Origin: an uncultured Bacteroidota bacterium
GTDB taxonomy: Bacteria > Bacteroidota > Bacteroidia > Bacteroidales > P3
DNA length: 64,000 bases
Direction: 5' to 3'
Assembly: GCA_902774395.1 (NCBI GenBank)
Contig: CACYIK010000011.1
Location: 1 to 64,000, forward strand
Position numbers and translations under genes: made by a program. This document shows positions 43,216-51,400 of this stretch, piece after piece. The notes beneath the pieces are model-generated. The model did not search any database. It saw only the letters and a program-made list of their open reading frames with translations, and had not been told where the DNA came from. How positions within the stretch are numbered: position 1 is the stretch's first letter; each line of letters begins with the position of its first letter.

Positions 43216-44211
43216 ATGGGAAAGACCAGAACAGCAATGAACTACAAACACAACACCTGGGTGAACTTCGACGGCTACGTGTCGCTGGTCATGGGTGTAT
43301 GGCAGGGCTACTACGAGCCTTTCGATGCCGAGGTGGTGGATGGCAAAATACGCTGCGGCGAACGAAGATACCGGCAACTAGTGCTGCGCGACCTCTTCGA
43401 CAACCACGGACGCCGCCTGGCGGGCGTGCCGGCAATGAAATACCTCGAAGCAATAGCGGAAGACCTGAATCCCGCCAGCGAGGAAGATATGCGACGCATC
43501 GAGCGCTTCCGTACCTCGCATCCCGATGAATACCGCCGCTGGATGGAGCGCGACGCCACCTGCACCGACTATGTGATGGTGGGCATCGCCGTGCCGCCGG
43601 CGGAACAGAGAGCCACCCTGACCAAGCTTCGCAAGCTGTCGCGCAACCTGCCGACTGCGTTCACCTACCGCGAGCTGGCGGGCTTCGCCACCGAGGCCGG
43701 TGTAAGCCTGAAGGGCTGTTGCGACGAATATGATTCGCGCTATGATGACTATGTCTGCTTTGAACTCCACTTCCGAGTGGGCGAACAGCTGGGCAGGCGG
43801 CAGCTCTACTACGCCGTCAAACACTTCGACCACCGCGACAGCGCTGAAGATGCACGCCTGCTGTCCGACCCCTCATGCTGGTTCAACTTCGAACACCTGT
43901 TCCTCTTCACGGCACGCAACGTGAAGGAATACCTTGCGCTTCACCCCGACACGTCGCTGCATAAGTTGCTCGAAGAGATGAAGACAGCCTTCAGCGCTCT
44001 CACCAACAGCAAACACAAAAGCAACCATTTGGCAAACGAATTCTTCCGTTGGGTACCCAAACGGATGTTCGGCCGCGAAGAGGTTTGGATGGCTGCAGCC
44101 GAATACCTCGACCTCCTTGCCGACCGATACACCACCGCCCCCGTGGCCGACGCTCTGCGCACCCAGAAGTGGCAAAAGAAATACAATTGGATTTACGACG
44201 TATGCTCATAA
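43216..44211 (+). CDS. hypothetical protein, not recognised
   Basis: 331 residues from ATG at 43216 (Met at 43237 also possible). Soluble, no signal peptide or membrane segment, rich in aromatic and charged residues (WVNFDGYVSLVMGVWQGYY, CGERRYRQLVLRDLFDNHGRRL, WFNFEHLFLFTARNVKEYL). Several Cys, no clear metal motif. Starts 12 bp after the radical SAM stop, so probably co-transcribed with it; function not inferable. Confidence 0.7.
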   Translation: MGKTRTAMNYKHNTWVNFDGYVSLVMGVWQGYYEPFDAEVVDGKIRCGERRYRQLVLRDLFDNHGRRLAGVPAMKYLEAIAEDLNPASEEDMRRIERFRTSHPDEYRRWMERDATCTDYVMVGIAVPPAEQRATLTKLRKLSRNLPTAFTYRELAGFATEAGVSLKGCCDEYDSRYDDYVCFELHFRVGEQLGRRQLYYAVKHFDHRDSAEDARLLSDPSCWFNFEHLFLFTARNVKEYLALHPDTSLHKLLEEMKTAFSALTNSKHKSNHLANEFFRWVPKRMFGREEVWMAAAEYLDLLADRYTTAPVADALRTQKWQKKYNWIYDVCS

Positions 44212-44329
44212 ACAGAAAACACAGGAAGAGACAAAAGCCGCCCTGCCACCGCTGGCGCGTGGAGGTGGGTAATGTGGTGGTGTGGACCCGAAATGCGTGA
44301 CCAGCAACAGAAGCCGAAGGAATAATTAT

Positions 44330-44359
44330 TTTGACATATCAAAAAAGTCCGCATCTTTG
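44330..44359 (+). promoter_or_regulatory. promoter of the carboxypeptidase-regulatory-like gene
   Basis: TTTG (44330-44333), 18 bp, CATCTTTG (44352-44359), 22 bases ahead of the ATG at 44382. The first base of the -7 box deviates from consensus. Confidence 0.55.
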
Positions 44360-44381
44360 CATTGATAAAAAAACGAAAGAC

Positions 44382-45089
44382 ATGGTACACGGAAAGAACA
44401 TCTGCAAGCAACTAAAAGAGGTGCGGAAGCGCATCGCCGAGGAGAATGACATCCCTCTGGAGATGGAGGAGTGCACTTTTAAGGGCGAGTGTCGTGGCAC
44501 CTGCCCGAGGTGTGAGGCCGAAGTGCAGTATCTAGAGAATGCGCTAGCCAATCGTCTGCGCATCGGCAAGGTGGCTACCGTCGCTGGCCTCGCCCTGGGC
44601 CTCGCCACCACGGCCACGCCAGCACTGGCGCAAACACCAATAGCCCCTCTCCCCAAACAAGATGATAAGAATATCCAGCAAACAGGCTGTCTCAGAGGAA
44701 TGGTGATTGACGCCAAGACAAAACAACCTATCCCACTTGCTAGCGTGGTTGTTTTCAAAGATAGTGCGCAATATGCTGCGACGGTTACTGATTCTGCCGG
44801 TATGTACAAGATTCACTTGTCGCAGGGCAAATACGGCATCCGGGTGATGGACCATGGCTACAAGACATTCGAGCGTGAATACGTCATGGTTAGATCGACA
44901 GGATTCACCGTCTTGGATGTAAACATGGCTGATACTACGGACAATTCTCCCGTGTCACCCCAGATGCCAATAATCCAATGCGGAGGCATTGAATCGGGGA
45001 GGAAACTCACGAAAGAGGAAATAGAAGCAATGCCAAGCCCCGCGTTAGAGCATATAGAGATTGACGGCGTGAAAGTCATAGTCCGTTAA
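44382..45089 (+). CDS. carboxypeptidase-like regulatory domain protein with N-terminal Cys-rich segment
   Basis: 235 residues. N-terminal cytoplasmic-looking 65 residues (NICKQLKEVRKRIAEENDIPL, then CTFKGECRGTCPRC) with a C-x4-C-x3-C-x2-C cluster that could hold zinc or iron; then one hydrophobic helix ending in ATPALAQ, resembling a signal peptide placed unusually far from the N-terminus; then a carboxypeptidase regulatory-like beta domain (LRGMVIDAKTKQPIPLASVVVF, VTDSAGMYKIHLSQGKYGIRV). Proteins with this N-terminal signature are frequent in Bacteroidales; role unknown. Followed by a strong terminator. Confidence 0.75.
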   Translation: MVHGKNICKQLKEVRKRIAEENDIPLEMEECTFKGECRGTCPRCEAEVQYLENALANRLRIGKVATVAGLALGLATTATPALAQTPIAPLPKQDDKNIQQTGCLRGMVIDAKTKQPIPLASVVVFKDSAQYAATVTDSAGMYKIHLSQGKYGIRVMDHGYKTFEREYVMVRSTGFTVLDVNMADTTDNSPVSPQMPIIQCGGIESGRKLTKEEIEAMPSPALEHIEIDGVKVIVR

Positions 45090-45103
45090 CGTCTCTTTGG
45101 AGC

Positions 45104-45145
45104 AAAAAAGAAGGGCAATCCATACGGGTTGCCCTTCCTTTTTTT
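45104..45145. terminator. bidirectional terminator
   Basis: 12-bp stem GAAGGGCAATCC with GGGTTGCCCTTC (one mismatch), loop ATAC, A and T runs on the two sides. Serves the plus-strand gene ending at 45089 and tsf ending at 45162. Confidence 0.9.
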
Positions 45146-45161
45146 GTATGTACCTGTCGGC

Positions 45162-46148
45162 TTAGGCGCCGAGTTCGAGGCGCTTGAAGCCGGTGCACTT
45201 CAGATCCTTGTCGGCCTTGGCGATGAAGTCTTTCACCTTCACCTTGGACTCCATGATGTACTCCTGCTCCATGAGGGTGTTCTCCTGGAAGTACTTGTTC
45301 AGACGGCCGTTGGCAATCTGGTTGATCTGCTGCTCGCTGAGCTGGGCGGCCTTCTCGGCAGCGACCTGCTCTTTGATCTGGCGGGCCTGGTTGACCTGCT
45401 CCTCGGTGATCCAGCCTTTGCCCATGTTGGAGGCCATGTGCTCCTCGCTGTCGACGTGGGCGGGGTTGATGCCGGCTTTCTTGAGGGCGGCGTCGACGGC
45501 CTTGCCGATGAGCTCCTCTTTGGTCTTCTCGACGGCCACGCGGAACTCCTGGTCCTTAATCTCCTGGGGCACGCTCTCGGCGTCGAGGGCCACGGGACGC
45601 ATGGCGACGACCTGCATGGCGATGTCGTGACCGACCTGGTCGAAACCGGCCTTGTTCAGTCCGACGATGGAAGCCATACGGTTGCCCGGGTGGATGTAGG
45701 AGTAGACCTTCTCGGCCTCGATGGTCTCGAAGTGAGCAAGCTCAATCTTCTCGCCGATCTTGGCAATCTGGTCGGTGATGGCGTCAGCAACCTTGCTGCC
45801 GTTGAGGTCCATGTCCATGACCTGCTCTTTGCTGGTGAGGTGCTTGGCCATAGCGGCATCGAGGATGCTGGTGGTGAACTCGACGAAGCCAGCGTTGGTG
45901 GCGACGAAGTCGGTCTCGCAGCTGACCATAATGATGGCGCCGAAGTTGCCGGTGCTTTTGGCGAGGACGCAGCCTTCGTTGGCGTCGCGGTCGGCGCGCT
46001 TGGCGGCCATCTTCTGACCTTTCTGACGGAGCAGTTCGATAGCTTTCTGCATGTCGCCGTCGGTCTCGACGAGGGCCTTCTTGCAGTCCATCATGCCGAC
46101 GCCGGTGAGCTGGCGGAGTTCGTTAACCTGTGAAGCGGTAATTGCCAT
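45162..46148 (-). CDS. tsf: translation elongation factor Ts
   Basis: 328 residues. Nucleotide exchange factor for EF-Tu. N-terminal UBA-like domain ITASQVNELRQLTGVGMMDCKKALVET, then NFGAIIMVSCETDFVATN (EF-Tu contact region) and C-terminal coiled coil region. Last gene of rplM-rpsI-rpsB-tsf; 128 bp after rpsB, with the spacer taken up by a repeat tract. Confidence 0.95.
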   Translation of the reverse strand: MAITASQVNELRQLTGVGMMDCKKALVETDGDMQKAIELLRQKGQKMAAKRADRDANEGCVLAKSTGNFGAIIMVSCETDFVATNAGFVEFTTSILDAAMAKHLTSKEQVMDMDLNGSKVADAITDQIAKIGEKIELAHFETIEAEKVYSYIHPGNRMASIVGLNKAGFDQVGHDIAMQVVAMRPVALDAESVPQEIKDQEFRVAVEKTKEELIGKAVDAALKKAGINPAHVDSEEHMASNMGKGWITEEQVNQARQIKEQVAAEKAAQLSEQQINQIANGRLNKYFQENTLMEQEYIMESKVKVKDFIAKADKDLKCTGFKRLELGA

Positions 46149-46164
46149 ATTGTGTTCCTTTCTT

Positions 46165-46270
46165 TTCGTTTAAGGGTTTAAAGGGTTTAAAAGTTTAAGG
46201 GTTTAAAAGGTGACGGGTTGTTTCCCTCGAACCTTTTTATCCTTTTAACCTTTCCAACCTTTTTAACTTT
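46165..46270. repeat. TTAAAAGG/TTTAAGGG repeat tract between rpsB and tsf
   Basis: Units AAGGGTTTAAAGGGTTTAAA and their inverse (CCTTTTTATCCTTTTAACC) at the two ends, able to pair as a hairpin in the mRNA between rpsB and tsf. Same family as 11326-11458. Confidence 0.8.
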
Positions 46271-46275
46271 GTTTT

Positions 46276-47112
46276 TTACTCAGCTTTGGGAGCTTCTTCG
46301 GCCTCGGCCTTGGGGGCATCCTCGCTCTTGCGGGGACGGCGGGCGCGGGTCTTCTTCTCGACGGGCTTCTCCTCGGAGGCCTCCATGGCGGGAGCCTCTT
46401 CCTCGGCCTGGGCGTCCTTGTCGAGCATGCGCTCGTTCAGACCTTCCTGGATGGCCTCGCACATGTGCTTGAGGATGGCGGCAATCGACTTCGACGCATC
46501 ATCGTTAGCGGGAATCGGGAAGTCGATAAGGTCGGGATTGGTGTTGGTGTCCACCAGGGCGAAGGTGGGGATGTTCAGGCGGCGGGCCTCGGCGACGGCG
46601 ATGTGCTCCTTGTTGATGTCGATGACGAACAGGGCACTGGGCAGACGGGTGAGGTCGGCGATAGAACCGAGGTTCTTGTCGAGTTTGGCACGCTCACGCT
46701 GCACCTGGAGGCGCTCACGCTTGCTGATATTATTGAAATCCTTGTCGTGCATCAGCTGGTCGAGGCTGTTCATCTTCTTGACAGCCTTGCGGATGGTCTG
46801 GAAGTTGGTGAGCATACCGCCCGGCCAACGCTCGGTCACGAAGGGCATATCCACGCTCTTGGCCATCTCGGCGACCACTTCCTTGGCCTGCTTCTTGGTG
46901 GCGACGAAGAGGACCTTCTTGCCACTCTTGGCCATCTGCTTCAGGGCAGCGGCGGCCTCGTCGGCTTTGGCAATGGTCTTCTGGAGGTCGATGACGTGAA
47001 TGCCGTTGTGCTCCTTGAAGATATAAGGAGCCATTTTGGGATTCCATTTACGCTTGAGGTGGCCAAAGTGGCAACCAGCCTCGAGCAGTTCTTCGAATTT
47101 GAGTTCGTTCAT
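46276..47112 (-). CDS. rpsB: 30S ribosomal protein S2
   Basis: 278 residues. LLEAGCHFGHLKRKWNPKMAPYIFKEHNGIHVIDLQKT, ATKKQAKEVVAEMA, RWPGGMLTNFQTI and PSALFVIDINKEHIAVAEARRLNIP are the S2 signatures. The C-terminal 45 residues are a Glu/Ala/Lys/Arg-rich tail (EEAPAMEASEEKPVEKKTRARR), longer than in most bacteria but common in Bacteroidota. 159 bp separate it from rpsI, enough for a regulatory leader. Confidence 0.96.
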   Translation of the reverse strand: MNELKFEELLEAGCHFGHLKRKWNPKMAPYIFKEHNGIHVIDLQKTIAKADEAAAALKQMAKSGKKVLFVATKKQAKEVVAEMAKSVDMPFVTERWPGGMLTNFQTIRKAVKKMNSLDQLMHDKDFNNISKRERLQVQRERAKLDKNLGSIADLTRLPSALFVIDINKEHIAVAEARRLNIPTFALVDTNTNPDLIDFPIPANDDASKSIAAILKHMCEAIQEGLNERMLDKDAQAEEEAPAMEASEEKPVEKKTRARRPRKSEDAPKAEAEEAPKAE

Positions 47113-47271
47113 GTTTGTTTACTTTCCTTTTTGTTGTTAAACTTTTACCAATCGTCAGGCAGACCTTAGGGCTGTGTTTTCCGGCTGTCCTATGCTGCTC
47201 GGAGTATCAACGCAGCGGTACATCCTGATGATTTGGATACTAAACTGTGTCCAGCTTTTATAATACCAATA
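47113..47271 (-). promoter_or_regulatory. rpsI-rpsB intergenic leader, candidate S2 autoregulatory RNA
   Basis: 159 bases that are not a repeat tract. On the minus strand GCTGC (47214-47210) and GCAGC (47196-47192) bracket a small loop with GTTGATACTCCGA, followed by further G/C-rich segments. S2 commonly represses its own mRNA through leader RNA. No known motif was assigned. Confidence 0.35.
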
Positions 47272-47661
47272 TTAACGCTTGCTGAACTGGAAGCGCTTAC
47301 GGGCCTTGGGCTGACCGGCTTTCTTACGCTCGACCATACGCGGGTCACGCATCAGGAAGCCTTCCTTCTTCAGGGCGGGGCGATCCTCGATGTTGTTCTC
47401 GCAGAGGGCGCGGGCGATAGCCATACGCAGGGCCTGGGCCTGGCCGGTGATGCCGCCACCGTCGAGGTTGGCTTTGACATCCCATTTGCCTTCGGCGTTA
47501 GCCACGGCGAAAGCCTGGTTCACGATGTACTGCAGCGGACCGGTGGGGAAATATTCCTTATAGTCGCGGCCGTTGACCTTGATTTCGCCATTGCCGAGGG
47601 TCATATAGACGCGGGCCACGGCGGTCTTTCTTCTACCAATAGTGTTGATAACTTCTGCCAT
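47272..47661 (-). CDS. rpsI: 30S ribosomal protein S9
   Basis: 129 residues. INTIGRRKTAVARVYMTLGNGEIKVNGRDYKEYF, GGGITGQAQALRMAIARAL and the conserved basic C-terminus RDPRMVERKKAGQPKARKRFQFSKR that reaches the P site. Nine bases downstream of rplM. Confidence 0.96.
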   Translation of the reverse strand: MAEVINTIGRRKTAVARVYMTLGNGEIKVNGRDYKEYFPTGPLQYIVNQAFAVANAEGKWDVKANLDGGGITGQAQALRMAIARALCENNIEDRPALKKEGFLMRDPRMVERKKAGQPKARKRFQFSKR

Positions 47662-47670
47662 ATCTTATTC

Positions 47671-48126
47671 TTATCTTACTTCGTTAATATTGATGGCTTT
47701 GGGGTTCTGACCCTGGTGGGGATGCTCGCTGCCGGCATAGATGTAGAGGTTGCGGTAGAGAGCAGCACCGAGGCGGTTCTTCGGAAGCATGCCCTTGATG
47801 GCGTGCTCGAGGATACGCTCAGGGTGGATGGCGCGCACCTTGGCAGGGGTGGTCTCACGCTGGCCGCCGGGATAACCGGTGTAGCGCTGATAAATCTTGT
47901 CAGTCTCTTTCTTGCCGCTGAAGACAACCTTCTCGGCATTGATGATGATGACATTGTCGCCGCAGTCGACGTGCGGGGTGTAGCAGGGCTTGGTCTTGCC
48001 GCGCAGAATGTTGGCCACGCGGGTAGCCAGGCGACCTACGGTCTGTCCTTCGGCATCAACCAGCACCCATTCCTTCTGGACGGTCTGCTTGTTGGCTGAT
48101 ACGGTTTTGTAACTTAACGTACTCAT
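47671..48126 (-). CDS. rplM: 50S ribosomal protein L13
   Basis: 151 residues. KEWVLVDAEGQTVGRLATRVANILRGK, PHVDCGDNVIIINAEKVVFSGKK and PERILEHAIKGMLPKNRLG are L13 signatures. First gene of the operon; long leader of about 200 bases from the promoter at 48333-48363. Confidence 0.96.
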   Translation of the reverse strand: MSTLSYKTVSANKQTVQKEWVLVDAEGQTVGRLATRVANILRGKTKPCYTPHVDCGDNVIIINAEKVVFSGKKETDKIYQRYTGYPGGQRETTPAKVRAIHPERILEHAIKGMLPKNRLGAALYRNLYIYAGSEHPHQGQNPKAININEVR

Positions 48127-48332
48127 TTTTTTATTTTCCCTTTTTTAATGTTCGCTCCCTTTCGGTCGCGTTCATCACTAACGATGATGTTTATGTTCCT
48201 TTTTTGTTAATTTCTCCTCCGATTGCATCACTTTTTGACCGCTGACGGATAATTGGTCTCCATGCTTATCAATCTGAAAAAGTGTGACTTGAACGGGTAG
48301 ACAAGGCACAACTTCCCCATTTTTGGAGAGTG
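48127..48332 (-). promoter_or_regulatory. long leader of the rplM-rpsI-rpsB-tsf operon
   Basis: About 200 transcribed bases between promoter and rplM ATG with no reading frame and no dispersed repeat. Imperfect complementarities are seen, for example GACTTGAACGGG/CCGATTGCATC-type segments around 48225-48290 and GAACGCGACCGAAAGGGAGCG-type pairing GCGACC/GGGAGC near 48155-48175 on the minus strand. Ribosomal-protein autoregulation by L13 is the likely purpose. Confidence 0.4.
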
Positions 48333-48363
48333 CAAAGTTACGAACATTTTTTTAACTGGCAAA
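48333..48363 (-). promoter_or_regulatory. promoter of the rplM operon
   Basis: Minus strand TTTG (48363-48360), 19 bp, TAACTTTG (48340-48333). Confidence 0.75.
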
Positions 48364-48392
48364 TTTTTTTTTGGATTATTAACTATAATGAC

Positions 48393-48424
48393 AAAAAAGG
48401 AGGACCCTCGTGGAAGGGTCCTCC
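48393..48424 (-). terminator. terminator of the giant adhesin gene
   Basis: Perfect 10-bp stem GGAGGACCCT/AGGGTCCTCC, loop of 6, followed on the minus strand by six T. Confidence 0.9.
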
Positions 48425-48435
48425 GTAGTGGTTAA

Positions 48436-48460
48436 TGGAGACGTGCCACGCACGTCTCCA
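48436..48460. repeat. second perfect hairpin before the adhesin terminator
   Basis: 11-bp arms TGGAGACGTGC and complement around CAC, between the adhesin stop (48474) and its terminator. It lacks a T run, so it may protect the 3' end of a 12.6-kb transcript or be a relic. Confidence 0.75.
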
Positions 48461-48473
48461 TGGGGTAGGGTGC

Positions 48474-51400
48474 TTATCTCACCAGGACGACGCGCTTGGC
48501 GGGAGCGTTGCCGGCCTTCACGAGGACCACACCTGTCATGTTGAGGGTGAAGGTCTCGGTGTCGGCGGCATTGGCACGGTTGGCCATGCAGCGGCCGTTG
48601 ACGTCGTAGATGTAGATGGTCATACCCTCGGCGCCCTTGACATACACCTTGTTGTCGGCGCTGAAGATGTTGATGTTGCTATAGTCGACATTCTCGATGC
48701 CAACAGCATCCTGGGCGAAGACGGCCTCGACATAGAGGGTCATACCGGCCATTTCGGGGAGGAACTCGTAGCTCAGCTGAGCTTCGCTGAGAGTGTCGCC
48801 AACCATACCATTGCTGACAGCCCAGCCGACGAAGTGGTGGCCGTCGTTGGCGGTAGCAGTGGCAGTGACGGCATCACCAGGATAGAATCTGTAGGTGCCG
48901 GCCACCGGGTCGGTGGTGCCCATGGTGGCATCATTGACGGTGAGGATCACAGTAATGCTGTCGTAGTGGAGGATGGTGAGCATCACGGTGGTGGTGCTGT
49001 CGCAACCGTTGGCACCCTCGGTGGTGAAGGTGAGCAGGCCGCTCTCGGTGTAGGTCTCATCGTTCCACTCGTAGCTGTCGTAAGCGCTCACGGGATCAAG
49101 GGCCACAGTCTGGCTGTGGTTGATAGTCAGGTGCAGCGTGACGATGCTGTCGCAACCGGCAACGTTGCTGAGGGTGCGGTTATACTCTCCACTCTCCACT
49201 CTCCACTCTCCGTTCCAGAAGAGGCTGTCGCAAGCCACGGCGTTGGTGTCGCCAGTGTTGCTGTGGTTGACGGTCAAGTGCAGCGTGACGGTGCTGTCGC
49301 AACCGGCAACGTTGGTGAACACGTGAGTCAGGGTCTCGGTAGAGGCAGTGATGTTGGTGTGCTCGTACCAGTCGAAGCTGTCGCAAGCCACGGCGTTGGT
49401 GTCACCGGTGTTGCTGTGGTTGATGGTCAGGTGCAGGGTCACAATGCTGTCGCAACCGGCAACGTTGGTGAACTCGTGCGTCGGGGCAACGGCAGGAGTG
49501 CTGGTGTAGGTCACACCGTACCAGGTGAAGCTGTCGCAAGCCACGGCGGTGGTGTCACCGGTGTTGCTGTGGTTGATGGTCAGGTTCAGGGTGACGATAC
49601 TGTCGCAACCGGCAACGTTGGTGAACTGGTGCGTCGGGGCAACGGCAGGAGTGCTGGTGTAGGTCACACCGTACCAAGTGAAGCTGTCGCAAGCCACGGC
49701 GGTGGTGTCACCGGTGTTGCTGTGGTTGATGGTGAGGTGCAGCGTGACGGTGCTGTCGCAACCGGCAACGTTGGTGAACTCGTGCGTCGGGGCAACAGCA
49801 GGAGTGCTGGTGTAGGTCACACCATACCAGGTGAAGCTGTTGCAAGCCACGGCGGTGGTGTCGCCAGTGTTGCTGTGGTTGACAGTCAGGTGCAAGGTCA
49901 CAATGCTATCGCAACCGGCAACGTTGGTGAATTCGTGCGTCGGGGCAACAGCAGGAGTGCTGGTGTAGGTCACACCATACCAGGTGAAGCTGTTGCAAGC
50001 CACGGCGGTGGTGTCGCCGGTGTTGCTGTGGTTGACGGTCAAGTGCAGGGTCACAATGCTGTCGCAACCGGCAACGTTGGTGAACTCGTGCGTCGGGGCA
50101 ACGGCAGGAGTGGTGTTGTAGGTCACACCGTACCACTCGAAGCTATTGCAAGCCACGGCGGTGGTGTCGCCAGTGTTGCTGTGACGTATGGTCAGGTGCA
50201 GCGTCACCGTGCTGTCGCAGTTGTTGACGGTCTTGTACACGTAGGTGGGATTCGTCGCGGGAGTCACGGTGTAGGTGCTGTCGTGCCAGGTGAACGCGTC
50301 ACACACGTTGACGGTGGTGTCGCCAGCGTAGCTGTTCAGAGCGAAGTTGGCGTGGAGCTCCACATTGGCGGTGGGCTCGTTCAGCGTGTAGGTGCTCGTG
50401 GTACCCAGGATGGCGCCATCGGCATCGGTCCAGTTCACGAAGTGGTAGCACGGAGTGGCCGTGGCGGTGTAGGTGCCGCTGAGGAAGTGCTTGACGGTGG
50501 CGGGACCTTCAACACTACCCTCGACGGGGTTGGCGACAACGGTCACGTTGTACACGATGGTATCGAAGATAGCCTTCAGGCCGGCAGCGGCCTCATCGGG
50601 CACAGTGTAGGTGACGGGGTTGTTAGTGGTCAGGCTGTCGTAGCTGGCCATGTCGTTGCCGGAACGCCACTCGACGAAGTTGAAGCCAGTGGCGGGAGTG
50701 GCCTGGGCACGCACGGTGGTGCCGTGGGCGATGAAGGCCATCATGTTCTCATCAGCATAATGATACGCGAGGGTAGACTCCTGAGTGTAGTCGGGGAAGC
50801 TTACCGTACCACCGTCGCTGATGTTCTTGCTGAGAGCAATGAGAGTACCATTCTCTACGGTGAGGGTGTAGACCACCGAGTCGTAGTAGTACTGCTGGCT
50901 GGTCTCGTGGACGGCATAGATGTGGTAGGTGCCGGTGATGGAGACGATATTGCCATACGTGGCGGGCACACCAATCACGCCGGTCTCGGCATTGACCATG
51001 GTGCCGGTCTCAACGACGCCGTAGCGAACCTCGACATTGTTGGGGTTCTGCAGGGTCGGAGCCCAGTTGTTGAAGTCGATGAAGGAGTAACCGGTGAAGC
51101 TCTCTGCGCTCCATGCCAGCTGTGCAGGCGTGGTGGCGAAGTTGGCCGTATAGGTGGCATTCTCAGTAGCCTGAACCACATAGGTGGCAGTGGTGCAGAC
51201 CTCGGCGCCAGCGGCGTTGGTCCAGTTCACGAAGTGGTAACCGGCGGCAGGCGTGGCGGTGAGGGTCACATTGCTCAGGTAGTTCACGGTGTCGGTGCCG
51301 CTGACGCTACCGGTATTCTCGTCGGCGCTCACGGCGGTGACGATGTACTGGTTGTAGTCGAAGTTGGCGGTCACCGTGCTGTCGCGCAGCACCTGGATGG

